Assembly: GCA_964030785.1 (NCBI GenBank)
Contig: CAXIQD010000389.1
Span: 1-64,000, forward strand
Direction: 5' to 3'
Source: Siderastrea siderea
Taxonomy: Eukaryota > Cnidaria > Anthozoa > Scleractinia > Rhizangiidae
DNA: 64,000 nt
This document shows positions 24,198-37,900 of the stretch, piece after piece (the first letter of the stretch is position 1; each line of letters opens with the position of its first letter). A model generated the notes under the pieces. That model saw nothing but the letters and a program-made list of their open reading frames with translations. It had not been told where the DNA came from and did not search any database. A program made the position numbers and the translations under genes.

Positions 24198-25089
24198 ATG
24201 CCCTATTCAGCAAGTTGCAGCTTCTGTCATAAAGCGTTTAAAACCGGCAGATCTCTCTCAAACCACCTGGCTAGTCGGCACCCACAGGCCAGGCAAGACG
24301 TTTTTACATTTAGAGATGACAAGGGTACGGTTTTCGAGGGGCCAGAACCTCGCGATCTCCCCGAAGAGAAATGCGACGACTACTTAAAATGGCTGAGTGT
24401 GCTTGTAGAGCGAGTAAATGGTTCCTTAATTCCTGATTATCCTGGTAAGTTACTCCTTAAAATTAACTTTCTCTTTCAAGGTTCAATGCTTTAAATTCTC
24501 GTCCCACGATTTGATATTCCCTTTGATCTCACAGTGCTCAGCTCACAACCGATTATTGATTCGTTGTAAGAGTACAACATTTAACCAAGTCTCGTGTTTC
24601 TTTACAGGAAAATGGAGCTGCATAGACTGTTTTCAAGTGCCTAACGAGTACTTTTCTCACATCTTGCATCGACTTGGAAACCCAACGTTGTTTAGTGTTC
24701 GGGATACTAAACATCGCAGACAGCCCATTTTCAGAAAAGAAACCAAGAGGCTATCTTACAAGGTTTACGAAGAACAGTTGTTCAGGGACGTATTTCAGGA
24801 GCAAAACTTTGTTACTTTGAAAACCACAGCGTTGTATGAAAATGACAGAGAAGTGGCAGACATATCCGAAATGGACGTGGAAGATGCCCTAGCATTGGCT
24901 AAAGAACGGGCGAAGAGAAATGCTCCAAAGGCAGGTCGACCTACAAGCAGGTCCACAATCGACATTGGCTATGGGGAAGGACGTTGCACGCGAGAAGCGG
25001 AGTTCATTTGGTGGCCAAACCTATACTCCAACCCTTCTGCTAATGGAAAACTGTCTATTCGCTTGTACACAAAAAAAGTCTTAGTCTAG
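24198..25089 (+). CDS. C2H2 zinc-finger protein, two exons, 242 aa
   Basis: Exon 1 is 24198-24444 and exon 2 is 24608-25089. The donor CCTG|GTAAGT and acceptor TTTACAG|GA join in phase 1 and keep one frame, with the stop TAG ending at 25089. An N-terminal classical C2H2 finger has Cys7, Cys10, His23 and His28 (C-x2-C-x12-H-x4-H). Exon 2 opens with a Trp-Ser-Cys-Ile-Asp-Cys motif and continues with a Lys/Arg- and acid-rich stretch without a recognised domain, ending in a Trp-Trp-containing segment. The ATG at 24198 was chosen because it directly precedes the finger. As a neighbour of the transposase within one element it may bind the element ends or be cargo. Function unknown. Confidence 0.7.
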
Positions 25090-25971
25090 ATATAATTTTG
25101 TCGCTGTGTCTAGAAACACTGCCTACAGAGACTTTCTTAATAGAAATAACCGTTTAATTCTGACACTGTATGTGAGACGCTACTAGTTCACTGACTAGTG
25201 CACGCGCTACAGAATCAAAATAGCGAAATCGGCCTTTTGCAATTGTTATCCGGTCGTTTCGCCAAAACGGGTCGTTTCGCAACATATTAAGGGGAAAAAT
25301 ATGATTATTTATCGTCCTTTATATAAGTGAGCTCGGCTGAAAAAGTAACTTAGCTGGTTATTTGTAAGAAAAACGTCGTGTGCGGAGTGAATTGAACTCA
25401 AATATTCTAAATCAAGTACATGACAATTCAAAAATTACCGAAACGTAACGACTTTATGGCGAAACGACGGGTCAAAAAAAGCAAACCAAAAATGCAGCAC
25501 TATACTTGAAATACCAGATACAGCCAGAAACAGTTTTTTTACAATCTTTCCTCGACCAAATGTACATATCGTTTGCTCAACTTCTTGAGCATGCACCAGC
25601 ATAAATACAGATGCTGCTAAAATAGGTTTTCATTTTACACGTTTGTGTGATCGCCGTAGATATGACCTTCACATTTTTAACTCTATAAAACATTGTTTGC
25701 TTAACTCTTTAAGCTTATATCAATATACAACATACTTTCGAACACTCAATTCAAAATACATATCGTTTAAAGTTATTCTAATATGGCTAAAATAGTTTTT
25801 TCATCGGTTAAAGTTTGCTAGTTTGTCTGTTACCGCAATAGCTTATTTCACATTCCATTCGAATTCACCTTGTGAATCTTTAAATAAAGAATTTAAATGC
25901 CTACAAGTTTTGTCGTGATTATATGGTAGTCTTAGAGAAAACAACAGCAGCCGGACGTGTGCACTAAGCAA
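25090..25971. other. Gap between converging genes
   Basis: AT-rich, no coding sequence recognised. It should hold the 3' ends of the zinc-finger gene and the long minus-strand gene. Three copies of the GTCGTTTCGCC-like motif occur at about 25252, 25271 and 25458 (the last inverted). Confidence 0.6.
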
Positions 25972-28900
25972 TTATCCAGTGATGCTAGATCTCCCAAGTT
26001 CTTGCAAGATCTGGCGAATCTTCGTCCTTAACTCCAAGGCAGAACTTTGTTCATACCACTGGAGCACCTCGTCAGACAAGAGATCTTTCACAGGGAACTG
26101 AAATGGATATCAAACCAAAAAATAAGTCTCAGTGTTCAATCAACAGGCAATTGAAAAAAGAAAGACAAACGCGGTTAAGACAATACCGGGCACAATTATG
26201 AAAGGTAGGCGGCAAACCTACGAAGTAAAATGTTTCAAGATTCTTTTTCGCTGTCTGTCCTCTAATCCTGACGCCCTAAAGGCTGCTTTCCATGTATGAT
26301 CGCTTCGATCGCTGCAAAAAGCGTTCAGCCATAAGTCAATAATCGTTGCGATCATATGGAAACCACACTTCAGCGATCGTTGTCAAATGCTGTGATCGCT
26401 AAGGTCGCAAAAGTGTGGTCTCCATATGGTCACAACGATTGCTGGACGTTTTTTCCAGCGATTGCGCCGATCGTAGCAATCATGTTGAAAGCAGCCTTAA
26501 CAAGTTCCGAAAACTGAAAGTAGAAGAGTGATTGCTGAGAAGATGTTTCTTGACAGTAGTTACCATTATGATTTTAATTTGCATACAATCAGTGATCTGC
26601 GCTTTGATTTCAAAAGATATCTTGCAAGAAAGTTGATTTCCTACATATGCATAAAAACAAAGAACTTGCGCGAGTCGATAACGTATTCATCGCACGAGCA
26701 AAGAGAATGTACCTACTGAGAACAAACTTGTCTCTAGTTTAAAGACAACTATTGTACCCAAGAATCAACTCTAATACGAGAACAGCATAGATATTAGATG
26801 ACAACTTTACCTTCCGTCTCAAAAACTCTTCGAAAAAGAGTAGAAGAAACACTCCACAGTCATAACCATTATCTTGTTGGGGAACCTGAAAAAAATTTTT
26901 ACATTATTCTTCAATGCAACTCCAAGAGGAACGAGTTATTTTTAAACTGGAGATCCGACAGGTTGAATCAGCCATGAAATAAAAAACAATCCTGAATGTT
27001 ACCTAAAGAGTGTTCGTACCGTAAATTCTGTCTCGGTCCATAAACTTTGAAAAAAACCAAGAGTCCCCAGGAGGGACGAAATTCTAATTCTAAATCGTGT
27101 CTTGTATTGGTGATAACTTAATTACGAATGCATCAAGAGCGAAAAGACGTTGAGCACAAATTTCAATTCATAATAATAATAATAATAATAATAATGATAA
27201 TAACAATAATAATAATAATAATAATAATAATACATAATAATAATAATTCATCATGCCAATTTCTTGGACGTTTAGTCAACAAATGTTTGTTACTTAAAAA
27301 ATGACGGCGACGTTTAAAACTCGTGCCATCAACTGGTAAGCAGTCCACCGTAACAATCCGTTCAGCTAAAGTTGGACTGCTCAGAGACACAATCCAAATG
27401 CTGCTTCTAATCATGCACCGGATTAACCACATAATAATAACCTAACAATTCGGCAGTGCCGTATGTTACCCAAACACAATAACATTAAAATTGATCGACA
27501 ACCGAAAGGAAGACAACGCCACGTTTCACTGAAGTGAACTAAGCTCTTAACACAATAAAGAAGGTGGACGGCGAGGAACTAACTGAGTATGGCACTGACT
27601 CACCTTTGGATATACAAGTGGTAATGTCCTGTCATCAATGTCAATCAAGGTTCCTTTCTTCGCATTACACTCGCATCTAAGGAAGCTGGAATTTGCAAAA
27701 CAGAAAAAGAACCGCTGAAACTCACTAGACGTTCCACTAGCGTTCTGCTTGTATTATGCCATCATAGGGGTATAACGGGGAGGGGGGGGGGGGGTTAAGA
27801 GTTGGGGCGTGACGGGGAAAGCAGTGGGATTGTGTTCATACAATAGATCACTAATGCGTTCCTTCTGTTGTTACACTATCTATCACGTTGTGGCGTGTGT
27901 AGTGGTTACCTTCTTATCATTTCTGCCTCTTGTTCTCTCGGTGAAGGTGCATTCCCGTTAGACCAGGCAATAGAGTCCATTACAAAGATATAGGACCTGT
28001 AAGAACAAATTATTATTTGCACACTGCAGAAGGAAAAGCATTCCTGAAAACATGGGCAATAATTGATAGCACTCATTTAAATTCATATTGGATTCGTCTA
28101 ATAACTGATTGTCAGAAAAGTTAAGCTCAAAATTTACACAGGTTAGGATTTCTCAAAAAAAAAAAAAAACTACACATAGAAGGTAGACCATCACTGGAAA
28201 CTTTTCCTTGCTGTTACAGTTTATGGTTTCAACTCACTGAGGATGGTGGTTTGTCTTCTTGGCTTCAAGTAGTGGGAGGTTCCATATCAACAACAAGAAC
28301 CAGTGTCTACTGCAAGGCATAATAATATTAATGTTAACTATTCAACCATGCGTTTTAGATGGCTCTTACATGGTAGATTACCAGTGGTCCAGTAAGGTAG
28401 TGATTCTATATAGTCTTACACAGAGTTGTGTCCCTAATTCTTATAAGGCTGTTGACATTGGTGATATATTATTTTGGAGAATGTAAAATAATGACACAGA
28501 AAGCTAAGCATGTTCCCCTTGTTCTCATCAGAAACTGGGTCATGGGCTAGCACCTTTTGCCACTTTATATGCATTGTATCAGTTATTATACTGACCTGTG
28601 ATTTCCTTGTTATTAGTTATTTTCACTTTCGATGATAAGCTAGCTGTACCTTACAAGGATTTTAGAATCAAGTTACAAGGAAAATACTTACCTCCTACAC
28701 ACAGGAATGAACAGGAATTCTTTCTTGAAGATGTCCACTCTTCTTGTAAAACTACAGGCCTTTGCATGCCTCTCCTCAGCACTACATTAACATGTGTTAA
28801 AATGTGTACGTTCAGGAATTAATATCAGAAATTCGACATTAACTTTAGACCAAAAAGGCACACTTTCAAAGACAAAGTTAAACGATAGTGGCAATCAACA

Positions 28901-31900
28901 GGCGTGTCCTTAGAGCCCCAGTCTCTTTAGCTAGCAGGGACTTGGCATGAGAAACAGAGGGTTCTGGACACAAATAATATTTGTAGCCATAGATTTTAGG
29001 ACATATAGTCTTTTCAAATTTTAAATAGTGATGTTTATACTAATACACACTATAAAAATCACAAAACAAGAAAAAAAAGTCAAAGTTACGTGAAGTACTC
29101 AAACAAGTCTGACCAATCCTAGTTCATGTCAAAGCATTTGTATCCAGAGCCCTTTACCTGACTCTAGCAGCTAAGGCCCGACTGGGTTAGGGACTGGGAG
29201 GGCTCTCGAGAATGTGTCAATCACCTAACTATTACCTGGGTAAAACAAAGCATTTTCCCCTCTTTTCTCGCTCTGCAAGCTTTGTATAAAAAAAGGAGCT
29301 GAAAAAGTGGCATTTATCGATGACATCTCTGTTGGAAACATTGTATGATGTATACCTGTCACAGAGAAGATGGGATAAACATAAGTATTAAATGTAAAAT
29401 AAAAATTAAAAAATTAAAATGAGCTTCTTGTAATTCATATTAAAGCTACAAAAATTGAAAACTGTAGTACGTACAAAATGAAGAAATCAATTATTGCATC
29501 GTTCAGCTCTTGTTCATCCTCCACAGTATCCAAGTCCATTTGCAGTACTGTCATCCTGCTTTGTAAAGGAGGAGGTGGAAACGTGGCTATGACCCTGTCG
29601 AGACAAAAATCGAAACAGGAAAACTATTGATTCGACATAGCAAGATGGCTGAAAACATACTAATATAAAAATGCTTTCAGACTGATAAATCTGATACATA
29701 ATTTCCCAAACCAACCTGTTCTGATTGTCTTGATTAGCATCTCCAGAATTGGCTACATTGACATTATTCATATGTACAGGAAGCCTTGAATTCCCTTAAA
29801 AATACAATTCATAAGAAAACAACAAGAAACGTTTCTGGAAATCCTAATTTTTAACATACTGTTTAAAACTTGAGTTTTGGGTGTCTTTTTGTTTACATTA
29901 AAGCATTTCAAATGATATTTGCTTAGATTAACATATCAATGTTGTTAGACACGTCAAATGATTCATGGTACCTATAAAGATATTTCAACAACTTGCTAAA
30001 CTTAACCTTACCTAATTCACTACCATCTTTCTCTTCCAATTTGGCCACTGTAAGCCTCAACTGTCTAGATGAGTGCACACCATCTATAGTGTAAATTGAC
30101 ATAAATGATGATGGTCCAAGAAAATAATGAAAGACTACAGATGCTCTCTTTGACACAAACACTAGTTACAGTGTTCAAAGTAAAAACAAAGTAAAAAAGT
30201 ACCACACTAACGTATACGCTTGACGTTGAACTCCTCCTCCTGTACACGAAGCTTTCTTTTCTTGAACGAAATATCATCTAGAAATAAGAAGGGTTAAAAA
30301 GCAAGATATGCATTTGTCACTTAACAAATAATATTAAGAACAAGAAAAATGCATGTAGGAGTATTAACTTCTATTTAAGCTAAAAACTGATATAATACTT
30401 TGCTTTTTGTTTTCTTCACCATTCATTAACTCACTCACCATGGGAGCTGAAAAGAGTAATTAATAGTGTTTTTCATTTTTAATGCTTTCAGTCAAGAATT
30501 ACATACAAGAAAAAGTTAGTATGTTGATCTTTTAAGTATACATTCAAGTTTGACTGTTACATATGAGTTTTCCTCATTCTTTAACCTTTTAAGCCCTAAG
30601 CCCTGATGAAAATGAAATTTCTCTTTACATGATCACTACTTGTTTGAACATTCAAGTGACAAGAATAAAAGAAGGGATCACTGAGGATAAGATGTCTTGA
30701 TTTTTAGAGAAATTCTCCTTACTAATTCCATAAGAAATGTATGGAGATCAGTAATGAGAATATGCATTTTTATATCAGGGCTTAAAGGGTTAAACAAACA
30801 ACAAGTTATTAGTAATTACCATCCACTTCTGTTGCAGTTCCCTCGCTAATCATGCTGGCATACTCTTCATTCCACTGTTCCCTGTCATACTTGAAGTCAG
30901 CATGACAGCTCTGGTCCACCACACACACTTTCTTCTCATTGTAGTAATATTCGAAGTGATCACCACCAAACATCAAGGTCATTAGGTGATTCATCACCTT
31001 GATCCACACCTGCTCACCCTCATCCCAGTTAATGGTCTTGTGCTTCCATCCACAACCTCGAAAGTAGAAGTTGAACGTGTTTTGTCCAGGGTTACCTACA
31101 AGTAACATAAAAATAGCATATTAAAAATGTACTCTAAGTAGACATTTTACAAGCAAACATTATACATTGTATTTCACAAACATTAGACCTGGTATAACTC
31201 TCAAGGCTTCTTGAAAGCAGTATCGCAGGAACAGAATCTTCTCCGCATAAAAATGAACCAGCATCTGTTCAACTGCAACAAAAGCAGACGGGAATGATTA
31301 TGAACATTATATTCTCTAAAACCTTCATTCACAAATCAAATCATTGTTACAGTACTTCTTTGCAGTATGTCTCAAAATTTTGTCGATATACCTGTTACAA
31401 ATAAACTGTTTATAATAACTGAATATTACGGTATAAATTAACACATTATTCTTAAAACTGTAAATGGTTTGAACCAAGGAGTCAAATAATAAGTCGGTAA
31501 ATTATGATCGTCCGGGTGAGTGTAGTCCTTAGAAGGACTGTTTGTGGTGACACTGACTGATGTTTCGACAACCTGAGCGGAAGTCATCATCAGAGTCCGC
31601 TTAGGTTGTCGAAACGTCAGTCAGTGTCACCACAAACAGTCCTTCTCAGGACTACACTCACCCGGACAATAATAATTTACCGACTTATCACATCTTTAAT
31701 TTTGCCTTACACACCAACACTTAAACAGCATAAAGAGATCTGACTGTTCCAGTTTGTCTTTGTGCAGTATTTTGTAAGTGGCAGTTAAGCTACACATGCA
31801 TCAGTGGTAAGCCACCTAATTAAATATCATTCCAGACACTCAATTAACATACTTGACGTTGACTCTCCTTTACAATCATGGCTTGAAGCCTTTAACCAGA

Positions 31901-34900
31901 GTTGGCGCTGATCTTTGTGTGATGCCTCAAACCCTTGCTGGCTGTAGTGTTTCATGGACAGAAACCTTCTCATCAGCATTGGTGCATGGTCAATTGTTAG
32001 GTGTCCATAATCCCCAGTTCCCAGGCTAGCACCAAATAGTTCTTTTAATAGGTGGCCCCATTCTTTACACTAGGGATAAAAATGAAAAATAAAAACACTA
32101 TACGTCAGTGTAGTACAACCTGTTATCCATCTACAGTTGTACATGTACAAGATCCTTAAAATCACACAGTTTTTTTAAAACATAATAACTATATCCCATA
32201 CATGAAAGAGGACCTGCATGGCCATACAATATCACGAACAAATTGTGAATACCTTGATATCAAATAAGTCAATCTCTTCTTGCTCACTTTCCTCAAATAC
32301 TCTATCTCTGCAGACCAGAGCAATTTCTTTCCATTCCTGGCAGACCTAATGTGAAATAAGGTAACAAAGGTTAGAGATATTCCTTTGTCAATGACGTTTC
32401 AGTCTTCTTCAACAGCTATGCATAATAATAAATATATGGTTATTATTATTTAATGGAGAACTAATAAAAGCTCAATCAGAAGTCGGCAATTATTTAATTA
32501 ACACGTAACCCTTTCGGCCCCAACATCAACATGTATAATATTCTCCTCACTGTTTTCAGTATCATCTTAATTAAGAGAACTTGATCATAGAGTACATCAA
32601 GACATCATTTTTTCCTTTCAATTGGTAATAATTTCTTTATTCTGTTGACCTGCACATTTCATTCCGTAATGACATCGTCAGGAAAAATTAGATGCTTTTC
32701 ACTATTGGGGAAATAAAGGGTCAAACAGTTTTTTCTATTACATGTACATGTACTGCTGAATTTACCCTTTTCAAAAACTCCTTCTCAACTGTTGCCACCT
32801 TTGTAGCCAGTTTGTCATTCTCCTTCAGCAAGTCTTTTCTTTTACATTTTGCAAGTTCTCTAAAAAGAGAAGTCAGCTGATCTGTCTCCTCCTGCCAACT
32901 GTCTAACCGTTTCTCCAAATTCTCTTTCAAAGCTATTGAACAGAGTAACAGATTTAACATTTTAAAACTTCTTCAGTATCCAGGGGAAAGTGGTTACTAC
33001 ATAGAAAGTACACACTGTAAGCCTTCCGATGAACGCTTCAGTTGTTTTATAACATTGCCAGTGCAGTAGTTGTGTAAAGAGAAATTTCCCCTGTTGCGCT
33101 TCAATGTACATTTCGCCTCAGAGAAACATTTCGCTACGTTTCAACGATCTTGTCTCAGATTGGTAAAAAACTGACAGGTGAATTCGTGCGTGTAAATGAA
33201 GTTTGCGCCGTATTTGAATGGAAAATGCTCAATCGCAGAGAAATATTTTTCTCTAGGCATTTGTTTGTTGACATCATCAGCGTGCACAATAGGATTATGA
33301 AGCATGCTTGTGCTATTGAATTTTAATACACTTATTCACCAGCTATGTTATAATGGTAAATGAAAGGGCACAGTCAACCTTCCAGCTCAAACAAACAATG
33401 CAATACTTAAATTTAATACCATGAAAACCTACCAGAGCCTTCAAGGCTGATGGAGTCTGTGTGAGAGCCAAAGTCTCGTAGAAATTTCCCACTTGAAATA
33501 ATACCTGCAAAATGCTATAGAATACCAAACATACATGTACATGTGTGAGTTGGAATACTTATTTTGATAAATGTTTTCATGATTTTGTTCAAGAGAGCTA
33601 AGGATTTTACAATGAATCCTACAAAAACACATTTCAGGTACAGAGCCAAAACCTGTATTTTACAACTGTGAATAAACAATAGGTAAAGATTAATGGGTGA
33701 CTTTTATGATGAGGCAATCCAAAATCAACATGATCTTTTCTTCTATAGTGCAATGGTACTGTAGGATTTAGTTAATAACTATTGCCTACAATAGCAACAT
33801 ACCAGCACTGAACTGCACTCCGACGGATCATCTGGGCAGTGTTCATGATTGCTAGCGTACATGTATATAACCAGATATTCCTTACACCACTGTCGCACTC
33901 CGACGAATCATCTGGGCGATGTGGTCATATAACTCTATGACTGCATGTAAAATGGACAATGTTCTTAATTCAGATTCTATGTTACTGTTCATCTCATTAG
34001 TAACTGAGATTCTACATTGAAAAGAATTGTTAAAGGTAACAGTTGCATACTCCGACAGTACGTCTGGATGCTACTGTTCCCCTAATTAGTAACTGAGATT
34101 CTAAATTAAAAAGAATTGTTACAGGTAACACTTGCACACTCCGATGATACGTCTGGATGCTACTGTTCCCCTAATTAGTAACTGAGATTCTAAATTAAAA
34201 AGAATTGTTACAGGTAACAGTTGCACACTCCGACGATACGTCTGGATGCTACTGTTCCCCTAATTAGTAACTGAGATTCTAAATTAAAAAGAATTGTTAA
34301 GGGTAACAGTTGCACACTCCGACGATACGTCTGGATGCTACTGTTCCCCTAATTAGTAACTGAGATTCTAAATTGAAAAGAACTGTTAAAGGTAATAGTT
34401 GCACACTCCGACAGTACGTCTGGATGCTACTGTTCCCCTAATTAGTAACAGAGACTCTAAATTGAAAAGAATTGTTAAAGGTAACAGCTGCACACTCCGA
34501 TGGTACATCTGGATGCTACTGTTCCCCTAATTAGTAACAGAGACTCTAAATTGAAAAGAATTGTTAAAGGTAACAGTTGCACACTCCGACGGTACGTCTG
34601 GATGCTACTGTTCCCCTAATTAGCAACTGAGATTCTAAATTAAAAAGAATTGTTAAAGGTAACAGTTGCACACTCTGACGGTACGTCTGGATGCTACTGT
34701 TCCCCTAATTAGTAACTGAGATTCTAAATTAAAAAGAATTGTTAAAGGTAACAGTTGTACACTCCGACGATACGTCTGGATGCTACTGTTCCCCTAATTA
34801 GTAACTGAGATTCTAAATTGAAAAGAACTGTTAAAGGTAACAGTTGCACACTCCGACGGTACGTCTGGATGCTACTGTTCCCCTAATTAGTAACTGAGAT

Positions 34901-37900
34901 TCTAAATTGAAAAGAACTGTTAAAGGTAACAGTTGCACACTCCAACAGTATGTCTGGATGCTACTGTTCCCCTAATTAGTAACTGAGATTCTAAATTGAA
35001 AAGAATTGTTACAGGTAACAGTTGCACACTCCGATGGTAGGTCTGGATGCTACTGCTCACCTCATTAGTAACTGAGATCTAAATTGAAAAGAATTGTGAA
35101 AGGTAGCAGTCGCACACTGATGTTAACTTAAACACTCTAGATTTAAAATTGGAAAGAACTGTGTTAAAATAAGGTGAAATGTAGCACACTGTGACATTAC
35201 ATCAACACGACTATGGCAGAATGTGATGCGGTTGAGAATCATATTCTTTGCAGCATTTAAATCAGAGTACGCATTCTTCATCTTTTTTATGGGAAGAGCA
35301 TGCTCCACAACATCATCTAAATTCTCCAAGATGTCTCTCTCTGTGGGACCTGGAAAATGATAGTGGATGCATTAAGCAATGGTATATTTCTTAATAGCTA
35401 CATCTAAAATGGTAAAACTGAAAACCTCAGAGATTGTTCCAAACCTTGTCAATTGCTGAGGCACATCAAGAATGGCTGTGCCTACTACCACACACATATG
35501 TACTCTTAAAGGCTTAAAATAATGTCCCCAAAATAGAAACGACAATGATTCAAAAATTATTCTAAAAAGGCAGTGTCATGTTAAACAAACATCACCGCTT
35601 TTACACACCTGACATTGAGCTCACATGGATGTTGTGTTTTCCAACTGCTGTTTGCTGGCCTGCCTTCCTCTGTACAGTGAGTCTGTCACCCTTAAAGGAT
35701 TCTGGGCCATAACTTCTCAATGCATTATTTGCATCTTTCAGAGAATCAATGTTGTAGGCAATCAGCCCAATGGAACCCAGAAGCTGCTCAGTATTGCGCA
35801 TTTCCATGTGCAATGCACATAGTTGAATGCTACTGAGTTCCTCACCAAGCAAAAACTCTAAATCATCCCGAATTCCAGTCGATCTAGAGGAAGAAAGTAA
35901 CATTTTACATTACTTCAACTGTCTTTTTTTCTGTAAAATAATTAAACTGTCAGGCACAGTCTAATATTAGTTACATGAATCATATGTCTACTGTTTCAAA
36001 AATTGAAACAAAAGAAAATGGGTTGCATTTATGGAAGAGAAGCTGATCTTTTGAGCTGGGATTGGGGTTGATATTTTGGTGTGGCAGTTGGGGGAAGGGA
36101 GGAGGGACAATTGGCACAAAAGAACAACTATCTCCATATCTCAGATCTCGATCATCTCCACAGGTTCGTATCTCGGTGTGGATGTATGATTTTCTTCCCA
36201 TTCTTGTCAATACTAGATAATTTTGCTTTGTTTCTTTGCAATGGAACAAGATAAATACAAACCTTCCAATGTTTGCTTTGCTCTTTAAACAATCCATGCA
36301 TGTTTCATCAGGAGACACATCATGGCAGACACATCTCTAAGGTTAAAAAAAATTATTATTATAATCCTTACACTCTAAAGCCTGGTTTTCACTAGCTATG
36401 GATGCACAAGCACACGGTAAACTGCTGTTATCCTAGCTAGATGTTGAATAAACCCTCCAGTATTTTATATATTTAATTATCCAGCACATTTGCTTAAAAG
36501 ATCTTTCAACTTTCCATAAAAGTGAATTCAGTAGTTATCAGCTGGGTAAGCCTCCTAAATACCAAAAAAGTTTAAGTATGCAGGAAACAATGAGAAATAT
36601 TGTACACTATACTTAGTGAAACACCACAGTGCATACCCTGATTGCATCACAAAGGAAGCAGAACTCCACATCTACACCTCTTCCTCCTAAAATGAAATCT
36701 TCATCATCTTTCTTGATGAGCAACAATACTAATGTCTTGTAATCCAGGGTCACTATGTAACAAAATTGATAGAAAAAAGATACTTCAAATAAGAGCCTCT
36801 TACTTGGCTGAGAATCAGTAAAATTATGGGAATTCATACATGTACATGTGGCTATATGTAAACCCTCTTACTTCATTTGCATGTATTTAGCATTAATATT
36901 GCCCTTTGCAGCCCAATAATAATGAATAATAGTAAAGATTAAAGAATTACCTGTAAATTGAACAGAATAATGTCTGCCATCAACTGTCAGGCCTTTTTCT
37001 TTCATAATTTTCTTCTGGCTGACAATTTCCTTTATGAGGTGTTTGAGATTCTCCCTGTTTGGTAAATTAAGAGGATATGAAGTTAGCTATTAAATCTCAG
37101 TGAAAAAGAACGATTGTGTTCTTTATCACTAGACTGTAGTTAAGTTGTAAAACCTGCGTAAATGAGACTTAGGCTATGTGATTGTACATACTCTGGTTTT
37201 AGTCTGTATTATATAATTAGTTCCAAGGTTAGAATATTTATCTGTCACACACCTGTTTTCTTTACAATTAGCAAGTGCCAATGGATAGACTGACTTGGCA
37301 CTTTGTGTGGAGGACAATGGGCACAGTCGTGGCACCATGCCTACCAAAACTTGATCTCTTCCTAAAACAGTGCAAAACATTGTCACCTGAATGATCGTAC
37401 AATGTACACAAACTGAGTGTTATTCCTTGGTGCAAACTAATATTCGAAAGACTTTGGAAGTTGTCACCGGGATTTATTTAAATACATGCCCTCTTTTCTT
37501 TTAACCCAATGACTAGTATTATGCAATTGTACTACCAAAGAGTAGTGAAAAGGAAACTACTTGCCCTATCAAAAACAGTTTAAGAAAAGTTTTATGTTTC
37601 TATATGGTGTTAGTGCTTTGAACAACTCTCCCAAAAATGTGTTCTCTACAATCATCATGGTTTAATTAAAAGATCCAAGATTTAATTAGCTTAAAAGAAT
37701 CTAAAAACTTTCAGCAGCTGTCTTCCTCATGAATGTAAAATTGGCTATCATGACTATAAAATAAGATGGATTGCTATCAAGACACTAAACAGCCTATGCA
37801 AAAAAATCAATACTGTACTTGCATAGATCATTTTCTTTACACCCTCAAAAAACAAAATTAGGAATTAGTATAAATTACCCCAGAATGGTCTGCCATCAAT

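Larger units (their letters stand above)
25972..29594 (-). other. Exons 19-26: Ulp1/SENP (C48) SUMO-protease domain
   Basis: The hallmark order of the family is complete: ELNDAIIDFF (substrate-groove start), FFSSFFYTKL, VDIFKKEFLFIPV, then SRHWFLLLI with catalytic His1165, YIFVMDS with Asp1194, and VPQQDNGYDCGVF with oxyanion Gln1247 and nucleophile Cys1253. Family members cleave SUMO or related isopeptide bonds. Just upstream, exon 16 has KKRKLR, a likely nuclear signal. A 1-nt loss at an A-run (26821-26824, plus strand) gives TGA after Phe-Glu-Glu-Phe and puts the last exon out of frame. The catalytic residues lie before it, but the C-terminal helix would be lost. Confidence 0.85.

Noticed and set aside
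28259..28822. Plus-strand open frames in the protease region and 28598-28822
   Set aside because: They are opposite the minus-strand Ulp1 exons, which have matching splice sites and catalytic motifs.
30437..30444. Possible 8-nt micro-exon between exons 15 and 16
   Set aside because: It has AG and GT borders, but direct joining of exons 15 and 16 already keeps phase and gives a sensible basic segment.
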